Origin: Haloferula luteola
GTDB taxonomy: Bacteria > Verrucomicrobiota > Verrucomicrobiia > Verrucomicrobiales > Akkermansiaceae
Direction: 5' to 3'
NCBI RefSeq assembly: GCF_014201715.1
Contig: NZ_JACHFD010000007.1
Span: 1-64,000 of the forward strand
Length of the DNA: 64,000 nt
Position 1 is the stretch's first letter, and the number at the start of each line of letters is the position of its first letter. The notes beneath the pieces are model-generated. The model worked only from the letters and a program-made list of their open reading frames with translations, was not told where the DNA came from and did no database searches. Below, piece by piece: positions 46,064-55,400 of the stretch. The position numbers and the translations under genes are program-made.

Positions 46064-47022
46064 CAGAGGGTATTCCATTGACGGAAGCCGAGGTAGGCCT
46101 CGATGGCTTCCTGATAGGGCCGTTCGGTCCGCAGCACGGCGAAATCGATGCCGCGGTCCAAGGAACCTCGGCGCAGGATCTCGGTTCGGTGGGCGACGTG
46201 TTTTTCGAACCGATGGCGGATTTCAGCAGGTTCGACCTGGATCTCTTCATGGGTTTCCATGTCGATGAAGCGCGCCAAAGGGATATCGGGCAGGGTTCGC
46301 TCGGCAGGATCGGAAAGCTGAAGCAGGAGGATTTCGTGACCCCGGTGCAACAGCGGGCCCAGCGCTGTCAGAACCGCTTCCGGGTCTTCGCCGAGGAAGT
46401 CGGAAAGAAGGACGACACGTCCTCGTGGCTTGAGAAGGGGAATGGTCGCGGCCAGGGAGTCGGCGATCCGAGTCGGTCCGCTCGCACCATAGGCGGGCGT
46501 CACGAGGCTGCGCAGCATTTGGTGGAAATGGCGTTGGGTGCCTCCCGCCGGCAGGTGGTGCCGGACGACATCATTGAAGAGAGTGAGTGAGGTTTTGTCG
46601 CCTTGACGAATCATCAGGTAGGCCAAGGCGGCGGCAGTGCGAGCAGCCCGGAGGGCCTTGGCGTCGTTGCCGGGGGTGCCGAATCGCATCGAGCCGGAAG
46701 TATCGACGACAAGATGAACGGTCATGTCCGAGAGTTCCTCGAAGCGGCGGAGGTAGAGCCGAAGTGAGCGACCGTATAGCCGCCAGTCGATGCCCGAAGT
46801 GGGGAGCCCCGGCACGTATCGGGTGAATTCAGCAAATTCTCCCCCGGTGCCCAATTCGGCGGACTTGTGGCGGCCGGCGAAGCGGCTTTCCACCGTGGTG
46901 CGGGCAAAGGCGACCAAATGACGGTAGCGATCGAGCGACTCCGGAGTGACCAATCCGGCCGCCAACCGAGCGCGTTGCTGGTCGGTGTCGTGTGCGGATC
47001 CTGGTGACGGGAGGGGTGCCAT
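46063..47022 (-). CDS. DUF58 domain protein (VWA-like)
   Basis: 319 aa. The DUF58 motif YVPGLPTSGIDWRLYGRSLRLYLRRFEE (residues ~70-97) is followed by a VWA-like domain with an intact MIDAS, VVDTSGSM (Asp107-Ser111), and VVLLSDFLG. DUF58 proteins bind MoxR AAA+ ATPases. It overlaps MoxR by one base (TGATG) and the next gene by one base. Second gene of the operon. Confidence 0.93.
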   Translation of the reverse strand: MAPLPSPGSAHDTDQQRARLAAGLVTPESLDRYRHLVAFARTTVESRFAGRHKSAELGTGGEFAEFTRYVPGLPTSGIDWRLYGRSLRLYLRRFEELSDMTVHLVVDTSGSMRFGTPGNDAKALRAARTAAALAYLMIRQGDKTSLTLFNDVVRHHLPAGGTQRHFHQMLRSLVTPAYGASGPTRIADSLAATIPLLKPRGRVVLLSDFLGEDPEAVLTALGPLLHRGHEILLLQLSDPAERTLPDIPLARFIDMETHEEIQVEPAEIRHRFEKHVAHRTEILRRGSLDRGIDFAVLRTERPYQEAIEAYLGFRQWNTL

Positions 47023-48014
47023 CAGTAGCGGGGTTCGGGGACTTCATTCACGATCGCGGCAGCGAGCCGCGAGGCCTTGAGACCTTCACCGGTGGCGCGA
47101 TAGTTGGGCACGATCCGGTGGGCGAGGACGGAGGTGGCGACGGCCCGAAGATCGGAGCATGCCGGTGCGGCTCGTCCCTGGAGGAGGGCCATGGCTTTTG
47201 CCCCAAGCACCAGGTATTGGGAGGCCCGGGGACCCGCGCCCCACTCGAGATAGTTCACCGCCGTGGGTGAGGGGCTGTCCTCGCCGGGCCGAGTCGCCTT
47301 GGCGATATCGACAGCGTAGGCGAGCACGTGGTCGGCCACGGGCATGGCGCGTACCAGCTTTTGCATGGCTCTTACCTCCGCGGGACCGACCGCAGGTTGG
47401 AGTTCGGGGAAGTCACCAATGGTGGTGCGGCGGACGACTTCGATTTCTTCCTGGCGATTCGGGTAGCCGAGGTCGAGGGAGAACATGAAGCGATCCAACT
47501 GAGCCTCGGGTAGCGGATAGGTTCCTTCGTGTTCGATGGGATTCTGTGTGGCGACGACGAGAAAAGGGTTGGGTAGCTCATGGGTTTCCCCTGCCAATGT
47601 CACTCGGCGTTCCTGCATGGCTTCCAGCAGTGCGGCCTGGGTCTTTGGGGGGGTGCGGTTGATTTCGTCGGCCAGTACGAGATTCGCAAACACCGGCCCG
47701 CGACGGTATTCAAATTCCATTCGCCCCTGCACTTCATGAATGACTTCGGATCCCAAGATGTCGGCAGGCATCAGGTCGGGAGTGAATTGGATGCGGCTGA
47801 AGTCGAGACCCAGGACTCGTGCGATCGATTGGACCAGCAGGGTCTTTGCGAGACCGGGAACCCCGATCAGCAAGCAGTGGCCTCGGGCGAGGATCGAGGC
47901 CATCAGCGCAGCAACGATGGCTTCTTGGCCGACGATGGCACGGGAAAGCTCTGTGGTGATCCGCTGCGCGGCATCGCGAGCGGTTTCAAGGGATGATTCG
48001 GATTCCGTCAGCAT
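47022..48014 (-). CDS. MoxR family AAA+ ATPase
   Basis: 330 aa. Walker A GVPGLAKT (51-58), Walker B LVLADEINR (112-120) followed by the family's TPPKTQAALLEAMQE, sensor 1 ATQNPIEHEGTYPLPEAQLDRF and a C-terminal lid domain. MoxR ATPases act as chaperones with VWA and DUF58 partners to mature protein complexes. It is the first gene of the operon that runs down to 36942. The next gene's ATG overlaps its stop by one base. Confidence 0.95.
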   Translation of the reverse strand: MLTESESSLETARDAAQRITTELSRAIVGQEAIVAALMASILARGHCLLIGVPGLAKTLLVQSIARVLGLDFSRIQFTPDLMPADILGSEVIHEVQGRMEFEYRRGPVFANLVLADEINRTPPKTQAALLEAMQERRVTLAGETHELPNPFLVVATQNPIEHEGTYPLPEAQLDRFMFSLDLGYPNRQEEIEVVRRTTIGDFPELQPAVGPAEVRAMQKLVRAMPVADHVLAYAVDIAKATRPGEDSPSPTAVNYLEWGAGPRASQYLVLGAKAMALLQGRAAPACSDLRAVATSVLAHRIVPNYRATGEGLKASRLAAAIVNEVPEPRY

Positions 48015-48810
48015 GACCCATCAAAAAAAGGTTGCCATGCTATAAGCGGGAATGAGGAGAATATGTTAGTAAAAAACCGAAGCTCTTTTGGAATTCACGG
48101 AATCTTCATCCAAGCGAGAACGGCCAGATCGCCGTGATCTTTTGGGTCATGAGGAACTTGAGCGCTTGGATCCACATTGGGACTTCGGGGTGAAGAAAGT
48201 CGCCTTTCGGATGGGGCTCAACATGATTCAGATGGAGCTAGGAGGACTGTTCTCGAGGCGGAAGAAGAGAATGCCGAAAGAGTTCGGTAGCAGGCTCAGA
48301 CCTGGAGGAAAATGAGGGTGAGATTGAGATTGAGGCAAGGGATCTCTTTGAGTGGAATCTCGCCGCGATGACGGGCTGGGCGGATTCCGACGCCCAGATA
48401 GCCGGGAGATGTTTCAAGTTGCGGGAGGGAGTGTGCTGAAGTCCTCCAAGCTGATGGCCGACTTCGCGAGCAGCTTCGTGCGGATTCTTTTTGAGGATTT
48501 GGGGCGGGGCCATCCTGATCAGGCGCTGAAGGAGATCCTGGGTGCGGGCGCCAAGAAGTGATGACGAATGGCTCATTTCACCACGGTTCACGAATCCTGT
48601 GAATCTCCCACTTTTGGAAGCCTGACAGCGGGCAGATCTCGTTTGAGAAAAGCGGCGGATCCGCTCTCCGAAGAGGAGGATGGGGAGAAGTGGCGTTGTT
48701 TACTTGGGGGCCGAAAGGAGCTCCTCAGCGAGGTATTGGCCGCGCTCGGGATTGTCTTGGTAGAAGACAAGACGGAGAGGCTTGAATTTAAGACCCGTTG
48801 AGTTTGGGTC
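48015..48810. other. ~800 bp without a convincing gene; possible decayed coding DNA
   Basis: Three short plus-strand frames (48088-48315, 48352-48561, 48568-48801) lie in the same reading frame, separated by stop codons. The middle one ends FVRILFEDLGRGHPDQALKEI, which looks protein-like but I do not recognise it. A 117-aa minus-strand frame (48238-48591) is Ser/Pro/Arg-rich and likely a shadow. The MoxR promoter should lie at its left end. This may be a pseudogene of an accessory gene, or just intergenic DNA. Confidence 0.4.
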
Positions 48811-50037
48811 ATGCCGATCAGGATTTTCTCAAGGTGCATGTTGGATATGTTTGATAGCGGTTCGATTTCCGAGGCGTCGGCGACCAGTGAGGCGCCGATC
48901 GCGTTTGATCACTCAGCGCGGAGGTCGCGTCTGCGAGCCCTGATGGCCGAAGTTTCGGGGACTTGCCCGATGGAGGCGATGGCGATCTGTGATCCCTTGG
49001 ATGTAGGTTACTTCAGCGGAGTGCGCGAAGGGGTTTCATGGCTGGTGGTGGGGCCTGAGGGTGGGTTTGCCGTGACTCGGCACATGCTGGTGCGGGAAGT
49101 GATGGAGGAAATTGGGGACTTTGATGTGTTGCTGCCCAGTGAGCGTTCGACCGACGCGGTGAAGTTGGAGGCATTCGTCGTGGCAGAGATGAAGCGTCGA
49201 GGGATCCGATCGGTGGCGGTGGATACCGGGCGGATGGGAGCCGGAACCTTCCTGCGGTTTCAAGAGGCTGCGGCGGAGATGGGCTTGGAAGTGGGTCGAG
49301 GAGAGCGCTGGATCGAGGGTCTGCGGCAGTGCAAAGAACCGATGGAACGGCAATGGATCGAGCGGTGCGTTGAAATTGCCGAAGAAGCGTTTCGAGGTCT
49401 GTTAGAGGAAGGTGCCGCGGGTTTGGTGGGGCGCTCGGAGCGAGAGCTGGCCCGAGAGTTGGAGAATCGGATGATCGGGCTGGGCGCGGATCGGCAAGGG
49501 TTTCCGGAAACTGGGATCATCGTGGCAAGTGGCCCTCACAGTGCGAGTGCGCACCACACGCCAGGGAGCCGAATGGCCGCATGGGGTGAGGCACTTTTGA
49601 TCGATTGGGGCGCGGAATTGGGAGGCTATCGCAGTGACCTGACACGCACTCTTTATCTCGGGTCCGTTCCGGAGTATGCGCGAAAGGCCCACCCGGTGGT
49701 GGAGGCTGCATTGCATGCCGCTGAAAAGGTTTTGAGGCCGGGTGCCGAAATGGGTTGGATCGATGCTGCAGCACGGGAAACGGTCATGGCCGCGGGTTAT
49801 CCCGAGTTCCATTATGGTGTCGGGCACGGGGTCGGACTGGCCATCCATGAGGGACCGTGGTTGCGGGCTCACTCCCGAGAAATTCTTGAGTCTGGGATGA
49901 TCACCACCGTGGAGCCGGGAGTATATCTGGCGGACATAGGTGGCATCCGTCTCGAAGGAATGTTCGCGGTGGGAGCCGATTCGGTGGACCGCTTGGACCG
50001 GTTGCCGACGGACTTGGCGGCGATGGTGATCGAATAG
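48811..50037 (+). CDS. M24 family metallopeptidase (Xaa-Pro aminopeptidase-like)
   Basis: 408 aa, no signal peptide. An N-terminal creatinase/prolidase-type domain (~40-165; AICDPLDVGYFSGVREGVSWL) precedes the pita-bread M24 domain. The five metal ligands are visible: Asp in LLIDWGAELGGY, Asp in RSDLTRTLYLG, His in GHGVGLAIHEGP, Glu in TTVEPGVYL and Glu in GGIRLEGMF. It removes N-terminal residues next to proline or is a dipeptidase. The start at 48811 is one of several close ATG codons (48838 is an alternative). Its stop is 6 bp from the stop of the convergent regulator gene. Confidence 0.92.
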   Translation: MPIRIFSRCMLDMFDSGSISEASATSEAPIAFDHSARRSRLRALMAEVSGTCPMEAMAICDPLDVGYFSGVREGVSWLVVGPEGGFAVTRHMLVREVMEEIGDFDVLLPSERSTDAVKLEAFVVAEMKRRGIRSVAVDTGRMGAGTFLRFQEAAAEMGLEVGRGERWIEGLRQCKEPMERQWIERCVEIAEEAFRGLLEEGAAGLVGRSERELARELENRMIGLGADRQGFPETGIIVASGPHSASAHHTPGSRMAAWGEALLIDWGAELGGYRSDLTRTLYLGSVPEYARKAHPVVEAALHAAEKVLRPGAEMGWIDAAARETVMAAGYPEFHYGVGHGVGLAIHEGPWLRAHSREILESGMITTVEPGVYLADIGGIRLEGMFAVGADSVDRLDRLPTDLAAMVIE

Positions 50038-50043
50038 TGACGA

Positions 50044-51144
50044 TCAGGATCGATTGCCGTTGCTCAAGGAATCCCCCGGAGAGAATTCAGGGAGGATGGG
50101 GACGTCTTGAGTTTTGGAAACGCTGGCGTCGAGTTGCTTGAGAAGGAGGGAGCCGATCTGTTTGCCCATTTTTTGTCCATCGAATCGATAGTGGGCAAGG
50201 CTGGGTACGGTGGCTTCGAGGATCGGATCGTCCCAACCGATCAGGAACTCCATTTGCCCAGGAACGGTGATTCCGGCCCCCATGGCGTGACAGAGGGCAG
50301 TGACGCCATCTTCTGGGCAGGTCAAATAGCAGACAGTTGGGCTCGGGCGAGAGGCAATGACGGAGCTGACCATGCGACAGATCGAATGGGGATTGTCATC
50401 ATACTCCACCAACTGCACTTCAGCGCCGAGTTCTCGTGCGGTGGCTCCAAAGACCGCACCTGCCAGGCGGTCGCCGAGGCTGGTGTGACGCGCCATCAGG
50501 TGGGCAATCCGACGGTGTCCCCGGGAAACGAGGAGGCCAGCGGCGTGACGTGCGACCGCTTCGATATCAGGATAGACGCAGGAGAGTCCGAGGTCTTGAT
50601 GACGGCGACCGGCGAGGATGCAGGGCGTTTTGCGTTGAGCAAACCATTCCTGCATGGGTGCGGTGGAGAAAAAGAGAACCCAACCCGCGGTTTCGGGAAG
50701 TTGCACCAGATGTTCGAGCTCTTTGGGACGGTGGCTTTCGAAGAGCTGCGGGCGGCTTTCGAACTCGACTCGGAAATCCCGGGTAGCGACGCGCTGAGAA
50801 AGGCCTTCAAGAATCGCATGGGAGATAGCTCCCATTTTCCATGAGGAGAAAGGGGCCAGGACGCGCACGACGCGACCGGTGGTGGAACGGCGAGCTTCTA
50901 CAAAATCCGTCGCGATGCGATGACGGATTCCGCGACCTCCTTCCAGCAAGATCCCTTCATCGAGAAGTTCCTGAAGGGCTCTTCGCAAGGTGACCCGACT
51001 GACTTGGAAAGTACGGCAAAGGGCGGACTCGCTAGGGAGTTGGGATTGCCATTCCCCGTTGGCAATGCGTTCTCGAATGCACCGTGCCGCCTGCTCAGAA
51101 AGAAGTGTCCGGACAGGAATGCGCGATGGATCGTTGGCGGGCAT
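50044..51144 (-). CDS. GntR-type DNA-binding domain fused to LacI-type ligand domain regulator
   Basis: 366 aa from the ATG at 51144 (MPANDPSRIPVRTLLSEQAARC); a longer frame upstream is low-complexity and probably not translated. Residues ~10-75 form a GntR winged helix (ERIANGEWQSQLPSESALCRTFQVSRVTLRRALQEL). The rest is a periplasmic-binding-protein-like sugar sensor as in LacI/GalR proteins (HAAGLLVSRGHRRIAHLM, LIGWDDPILEATVPSLAHYRFDGQKMG). This is the AraR-like architecture. Divergent from the PEP-CTERM gene, with 460 bp between, so it may control it; the ligand is probably a sugar. Confidence 0.88.
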   Translation of the reverse strand: MPANDPSRIPVRTLLSEQAARCIRERIANGEWQSQLPSESALCRTFQVSRVTLRRALQELLDEGILLEGGRGIRHRIATDFVEARRSTTGRVVRVLAPFSSWKMGAISHAILEGLSQRVATRDFRVEFESRPQLFESHRPKELEHLVQLPETAGWVLFFSTAPMQEWFAQRKTPCILAGRRHQDLGLSCVYPDIEAVARHAAGLLVSRGHRRIAHLMARHTSLGDRLAGAVFGATARELGAEVQLVEYDDNPHSICRMVSSVIASRPSPTVCYLTCPEDGVTALCHAMGAGITVPGQMEFLIGWDDPILEATVPSLAHYRFDGQKMGKQIGSLLLKQLDASVSKTQDVPILPEFSPGDSLSNGNRS

Positions 51145-51606
51145 GGCAACTGAGGTTGAGGAATAGGTCGCTCCGTTGGCGAGACGATGGGACAGACGCC
51201 CAAGCGTCCCTCTCTTTTGGACAAGTCCTACCGGAAGACAAGAACAAGCGAGAGGGTCCAGGGTGGTCGGAGATGAGACTTCTTCCGGTTGAAGGGTGGA
51301 CGCCACACGTTGGTGTCCTGTTAGATCCATGATGGGGTCTTCCCAAGTCGACTGACGGTAAAGGGGTGCGGGAAACTTGCTCCGGGGAAATTCACAGCCG
51401 TCGAGAGTAGGGATCCGGCACGGGGGCGGAGGTGGCGGGGGCGATTTGTTTCAGTAGAAGACAAGCTGGGAAAGGGATCGGAGGTTCCTCCAACCCAAGC
51501 CTCCGTGCTAATCGACAAGACGCTGAGGAATGGGAGCCTCTCGTTGCCGAATGGAGCATCAGGAAGGCGTCAAATTCCCAGAGCAAGAACATACGATTCC
51601 AGTGAT
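51145..51606. other. divergent intergenic region
   Basis: 462 bp between the GntR-LacI-type regulator and the PEP-CTERM gene. I see no gene, no tRNA and no clear hairpin. In-frame upstream extensions of both flanking genes cover parts of it but look non-native (low complexity, no signal peptide). The two promoters and any operator should lie here. Confidence 0.5.
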
Positions 51607-52257
51607 ATGAAGAAAACGATTCGATGCTTCCTGGGTTTGAGCGGGGTCTTGGCGATGATGCCGGCAATGGGTGCGAATGTGATTGTCGATTCCGGGTTTG
51701 AAGTGACCACGGCGGGAATCCTTCCGGATAGTGGGGGCAGCAATGTTTGGTCGGCCTTTCAGGGAGGGTTTTCCGGCAGCTTGGCAGTTCAGGAAACGAT
51801 CAAGCTGAGCGGTGCGCAGGCTCTGGAGATCACGACCGCCAATGAGTTTGCGATCATCTACACCAACACGGGATTGAACTTGGCCGCCTCGGAAGTGGAG
51901 GGCATGACCTGGAGCTACAGTTTCTGGGTGTATACGGACGGGGTGGGCGACGGTCAGTTCGACTATCAGATCCTGGTTTCGAATGAGCTAAACCAAGACG
52001 CGGGAGGAGCGAGTGGGACGATCACCGTGGGCGGTCTGACACCGAACACCTGGACGGAGATCAGTGGAGATTTTGTGGCCGCGGATGGAGATCCCGACAA
52101 GAACCGGATGAAGTTCAACTTCACCGGATTTAGCGGGAGTTCGACCTTCTACGTCGACGATGTGAGTTTGAGCACGGTGCCCGAGCCGGGCGCTGCCGGG
52201 ATGCTGGCTGCCGCCCTGTTCGGTTGGGCAGGGTTCCGTCGTCGTCATCGGCGGTGA
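51607..52257 (+). CDS. PEP-CTERM anchored exported protein, 216 aa
   Basis: The start at 51607 gives a signal peptide (MKKTIRCFLGLSGVLAMMPAMGA); the frame is open upstream to 51505 without one. The body is a beta-sandwich (jelly-roll, carbohydrate-binding-like) with DSGFEVTTAGILPDSGG near the start and FYVDDVSLSTV at its end. The C-terminus is a full PEP-CTERM sorting signal: VPEPGAAGMLAAALFGWAGF followed by RRRHRR, i.e. Pro-Glu-Pro, one helix and a basic tail. Such proteins are processed by an exosortase (not in this window) and are often surface or exopolysaccharide-associated. Confidence 0.92.
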   Translation: MKKTIRCFLGLSGVLAMMPAMGANVIVDSGFEVTTAGILPDSGGSNVWSAFQGGFSGSLAVQETIKLSGAQALEITTANEFAIIYTNTGLNLAASEVEGMTWSYSFWVYTDGVGDGQFDYQILVSNELNQDAGGASGTITVGGLTPNTWTEISGDFVAADGDPDKNRMKFNFTGFSGSSTFYVDDVSLSTVPEPGAAGMLAAALFGWAGFRRRHRR

Positions 52258-52447
52258 GTGGGGACGTCCGCCAGAGGGTCGCGCGCTTCCCCGGCTTAGG
52301 GGAGATCAAGGAAGGACGAGGGAGAAGCTCCTCGGAAGGAGCTCTTCCATCGAAGTTTTGAAGTAAAAACCAAGAACTTTGGCACAAGGCCAAACAAAAA
52401 GAACTCAACGAATGAATGCATTCCAATCCTTGTCTCTGTGGGGACGA

Positions 52448-55400
52448 ATGAAAAGGGGCCGATGGGTCGGTCACGGGCTGACGGCATCAATGATGGTCGG
52501 GCTGGTGCATGCCAAGCAGATCAGTGTGAACTATGAGAAGGCGTCTTCGACGCCGCCGCTGGCTGCGACGGATTCGGTCGGGGCGATTCCGGCGCTGAAC
52601 TGGAACAATGTGGTGGATCTCAATCACGCGATCACCTTCGTGGACAACACGGGGGCGGCGACTGCCCTGACGGTGGCCTTGTCGGCGGGATACATGGATT
52701 CCTGGAATACCAACTTCAACGCGAACGAGAATTTGTTTGGTGATAAGGTGGTGATGGGAGTCGATCCTCAGACTCTGACGCTGACAGGGGTTCCCTATGC
52801 ATCGTACGATGTGATCGTGTATTTGAGCAGTTGGGGAAGTGAAGTGGTTGATTTCAGCCTGGATGGCGGGACAACGGTGGTGGCGACCTTGAGCAACTCT
52901 TATAATCCTAATAATTTCTCGGACGGAGATGAGTTCACCGAGGGGGACACTTACATTCGCCTCACGGGTCTGACAGGAGATGTGGTGGTCACCATGGATG
53001 CGACGAGCGATGAGTTGCACCTTGCTGGCTTTCAAATTGTCGAGTCGGTCGACGGGGATGCGGATTTCGATGGATTGCCCGACGGGTGGGAGTTGTCTTG
53101 GCCTGAGGTGTTGGATTTGACGGATTTGACGGGGCTCCTGAGCGGACCTGGTCCGGGATTTGGTACCGGCGACTTTGACGGGGACCTCGATTCCGACCTT
53201 GAGGAATATACTGCGGGTACGGATCCCACGGATGCTCAGTCTTTCGTGGATACCGACGACGATGGATTGTCCGATAAGTGGGAGGTCAGTTGGGTTGGGA
53301 ATCTGACGGACCTGGATGGGACGTTGACGGCGGGTTCCGGTCCGGGCAGTGGAACGGGGGACTACGATGGAGATGGTTTCAGTGACCTTGAGGAGTTCGA
53401 AGCCGCCTTTTCTTCAGATCCGACGAATGCGGCATCGACGCCAATCGACAGCGATGCCGACGGCCTGTCGGATGCCTGGGAAGACGAGTACTTTTTCGGA
53501 ATCGACTTCACCACCGGTGATGAAGATTACGATGGCGACTACGACACGAATGCGGAGGAAGAAATGGCGGGGACTGATCCGACCGACGCGGATTCATTTG
53601 TCGACAGTGATTCGGATGGTTTGGGTGATGGGTGGGAGCTGGCATTTGCGGGCAACCTGACGGACCTGACCGGCTTGCTGCCCGCGGGCTCCGGTCCGGG
53701 TTCGGGCACGGGAGATTTCGATGGGGATGGCTACAGCGATCTGGAGGAATTCCAGTTCGATCCGAAGCTGGACCCCACCTCGGAGGTCTCGACGCCTCTG
53801 GATACCGATGCGGATGGTCTGACGGATTCTTGGGAAGAGACGTATTTCTTCTATATTGGCGCGACGACGGGCGACGAGGATTCCGATGGGGATTTCGATA
53901 CGAATGCGGCGGAGGAAGCGGCGGGTACGGACCCGACCGATCCGGCATCGTTCGTGGACTCAGATGGCGACCAGATTGGAGATGGATGGGAAATGGCCGT
54001 TGCCGGCAATCTTGTGGATCTCGATGGGACTCTCGAAGCGGGTAGTGGCCCTGGATCTGGAACCGGCGATTTTGATGGCGATGGGTTCAGCGATTTTGAG
54101 GAATACTCAGCCGATCCCTTCTCGGATCCGACGCTGGCGGAATCGACCCCGACCGACACGGACGGTGATGGATTGGCGGACGCCTGGGAGTGGACCTACT
54201 TTGGAGGGATTGTCGCTGCAACTGGTGAAGACGATTCGGATGGCGACTACGACAGCAACCTTGCGGAGCAAGCTGCGGGCACGGACCCCACGGATCCGAG
54301 TGACTTTGTCGACGTCGACGGAGATGGGGTCGGCGACGGTTGGGAGATGGCCTATGTCGGGAATCTGACCGATCTCGATGGTTCCAAGGCAGCCGGCTCT
54401 GGACCGGGTGCAGGGACGGGTGACTGGGATGGTGACGGTGCGAGTGATCTGGATGAGTTTCGATATGGTACGGATCCCCTTTCGGGAGCTTCCATTCCCG
54501 TTCCAGTGATCAGCGTCAACTATGCGAAGGAGTCATCTACGCCTCAGTTGGCGATTTCGGATGTGGCGGGTGCGGTGCCGGTGTCGCGCTGGAACAATGT
54601 GATGGATCTTGATCACAATGTGACCTTCATGGACTCCGGTGGGCTGGCGACCTCCTTGGCGGTGGCTCTATCAGCAGGGGTGATGGATTCTTGGAATACG
54701 GTGGGGACTCCTGATGAAAATCTATTCAGCGACAAGGCTTGGATGGGTGCCGATCCACAGACTTTGACGCTTCAGGGGGTGCCGTATGGAACTTATGACC
54801 TCTACATCTACTTGAGCAGTTGGGGGAATGAAGTGGTCGAGTTCAGCCTTGATGGAGGTGCCACGGTAGCGGCCACATTGACCAATACCTTCACGCCGAA
54901 TAATTTTGCTCCAGGTGATGAATATGTGGAAGGCGACACCTACGTGAAGTTGAGTGGTTTGTCGGGCAACGTGGTGGTGACGATGGATGCGACCAGCGAT
55001 GAGCTTCATCTTGCGGGATTCCAGATTGTCCAGCTGACACCGGGAGAAGCCTCGACGTTTGCAGATTGGATTGCGGGATATCCGGGAGTGGGGTCGATGA
55101 CGGGTTTCGAAGAAGATGCCGATGGGGACGGGTTGGCCAATGGTTTGGAGAATTTCTTCGGAACGGATCCAAGTGTGATGAGCCCTGGCCTTTTTGGATG
55201 TTCGCCTGCTTCGGGTGGCCTATCGTTCCATCACTATGAGAATGCGAGTGCTGCGACTGATGGAATGGCATCGTATGAGTGGAGTACCGACCTCACCACA
55301 TGGTGGGCCGATGGTGCGAGCGATGGCGAGACGAGCGTCGATTTCGTATCCAGTGCCAATGACCCTGAGGTAGGAACCACCACGGTGAGTGCGACCGTTT

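Noticed and set aside
52326..52343. 7-bp hairpin between the PEP-CTERM gene and the calcium-repeat gene
   Set aside because: No T-run follows; could equally be an mRNA structure or chance.
53246..54307. CRISPR-like regular repeats
   Set aside because: The 354-bp period is coding and in frame; it encodes calcium-binding repeats, not spacers.
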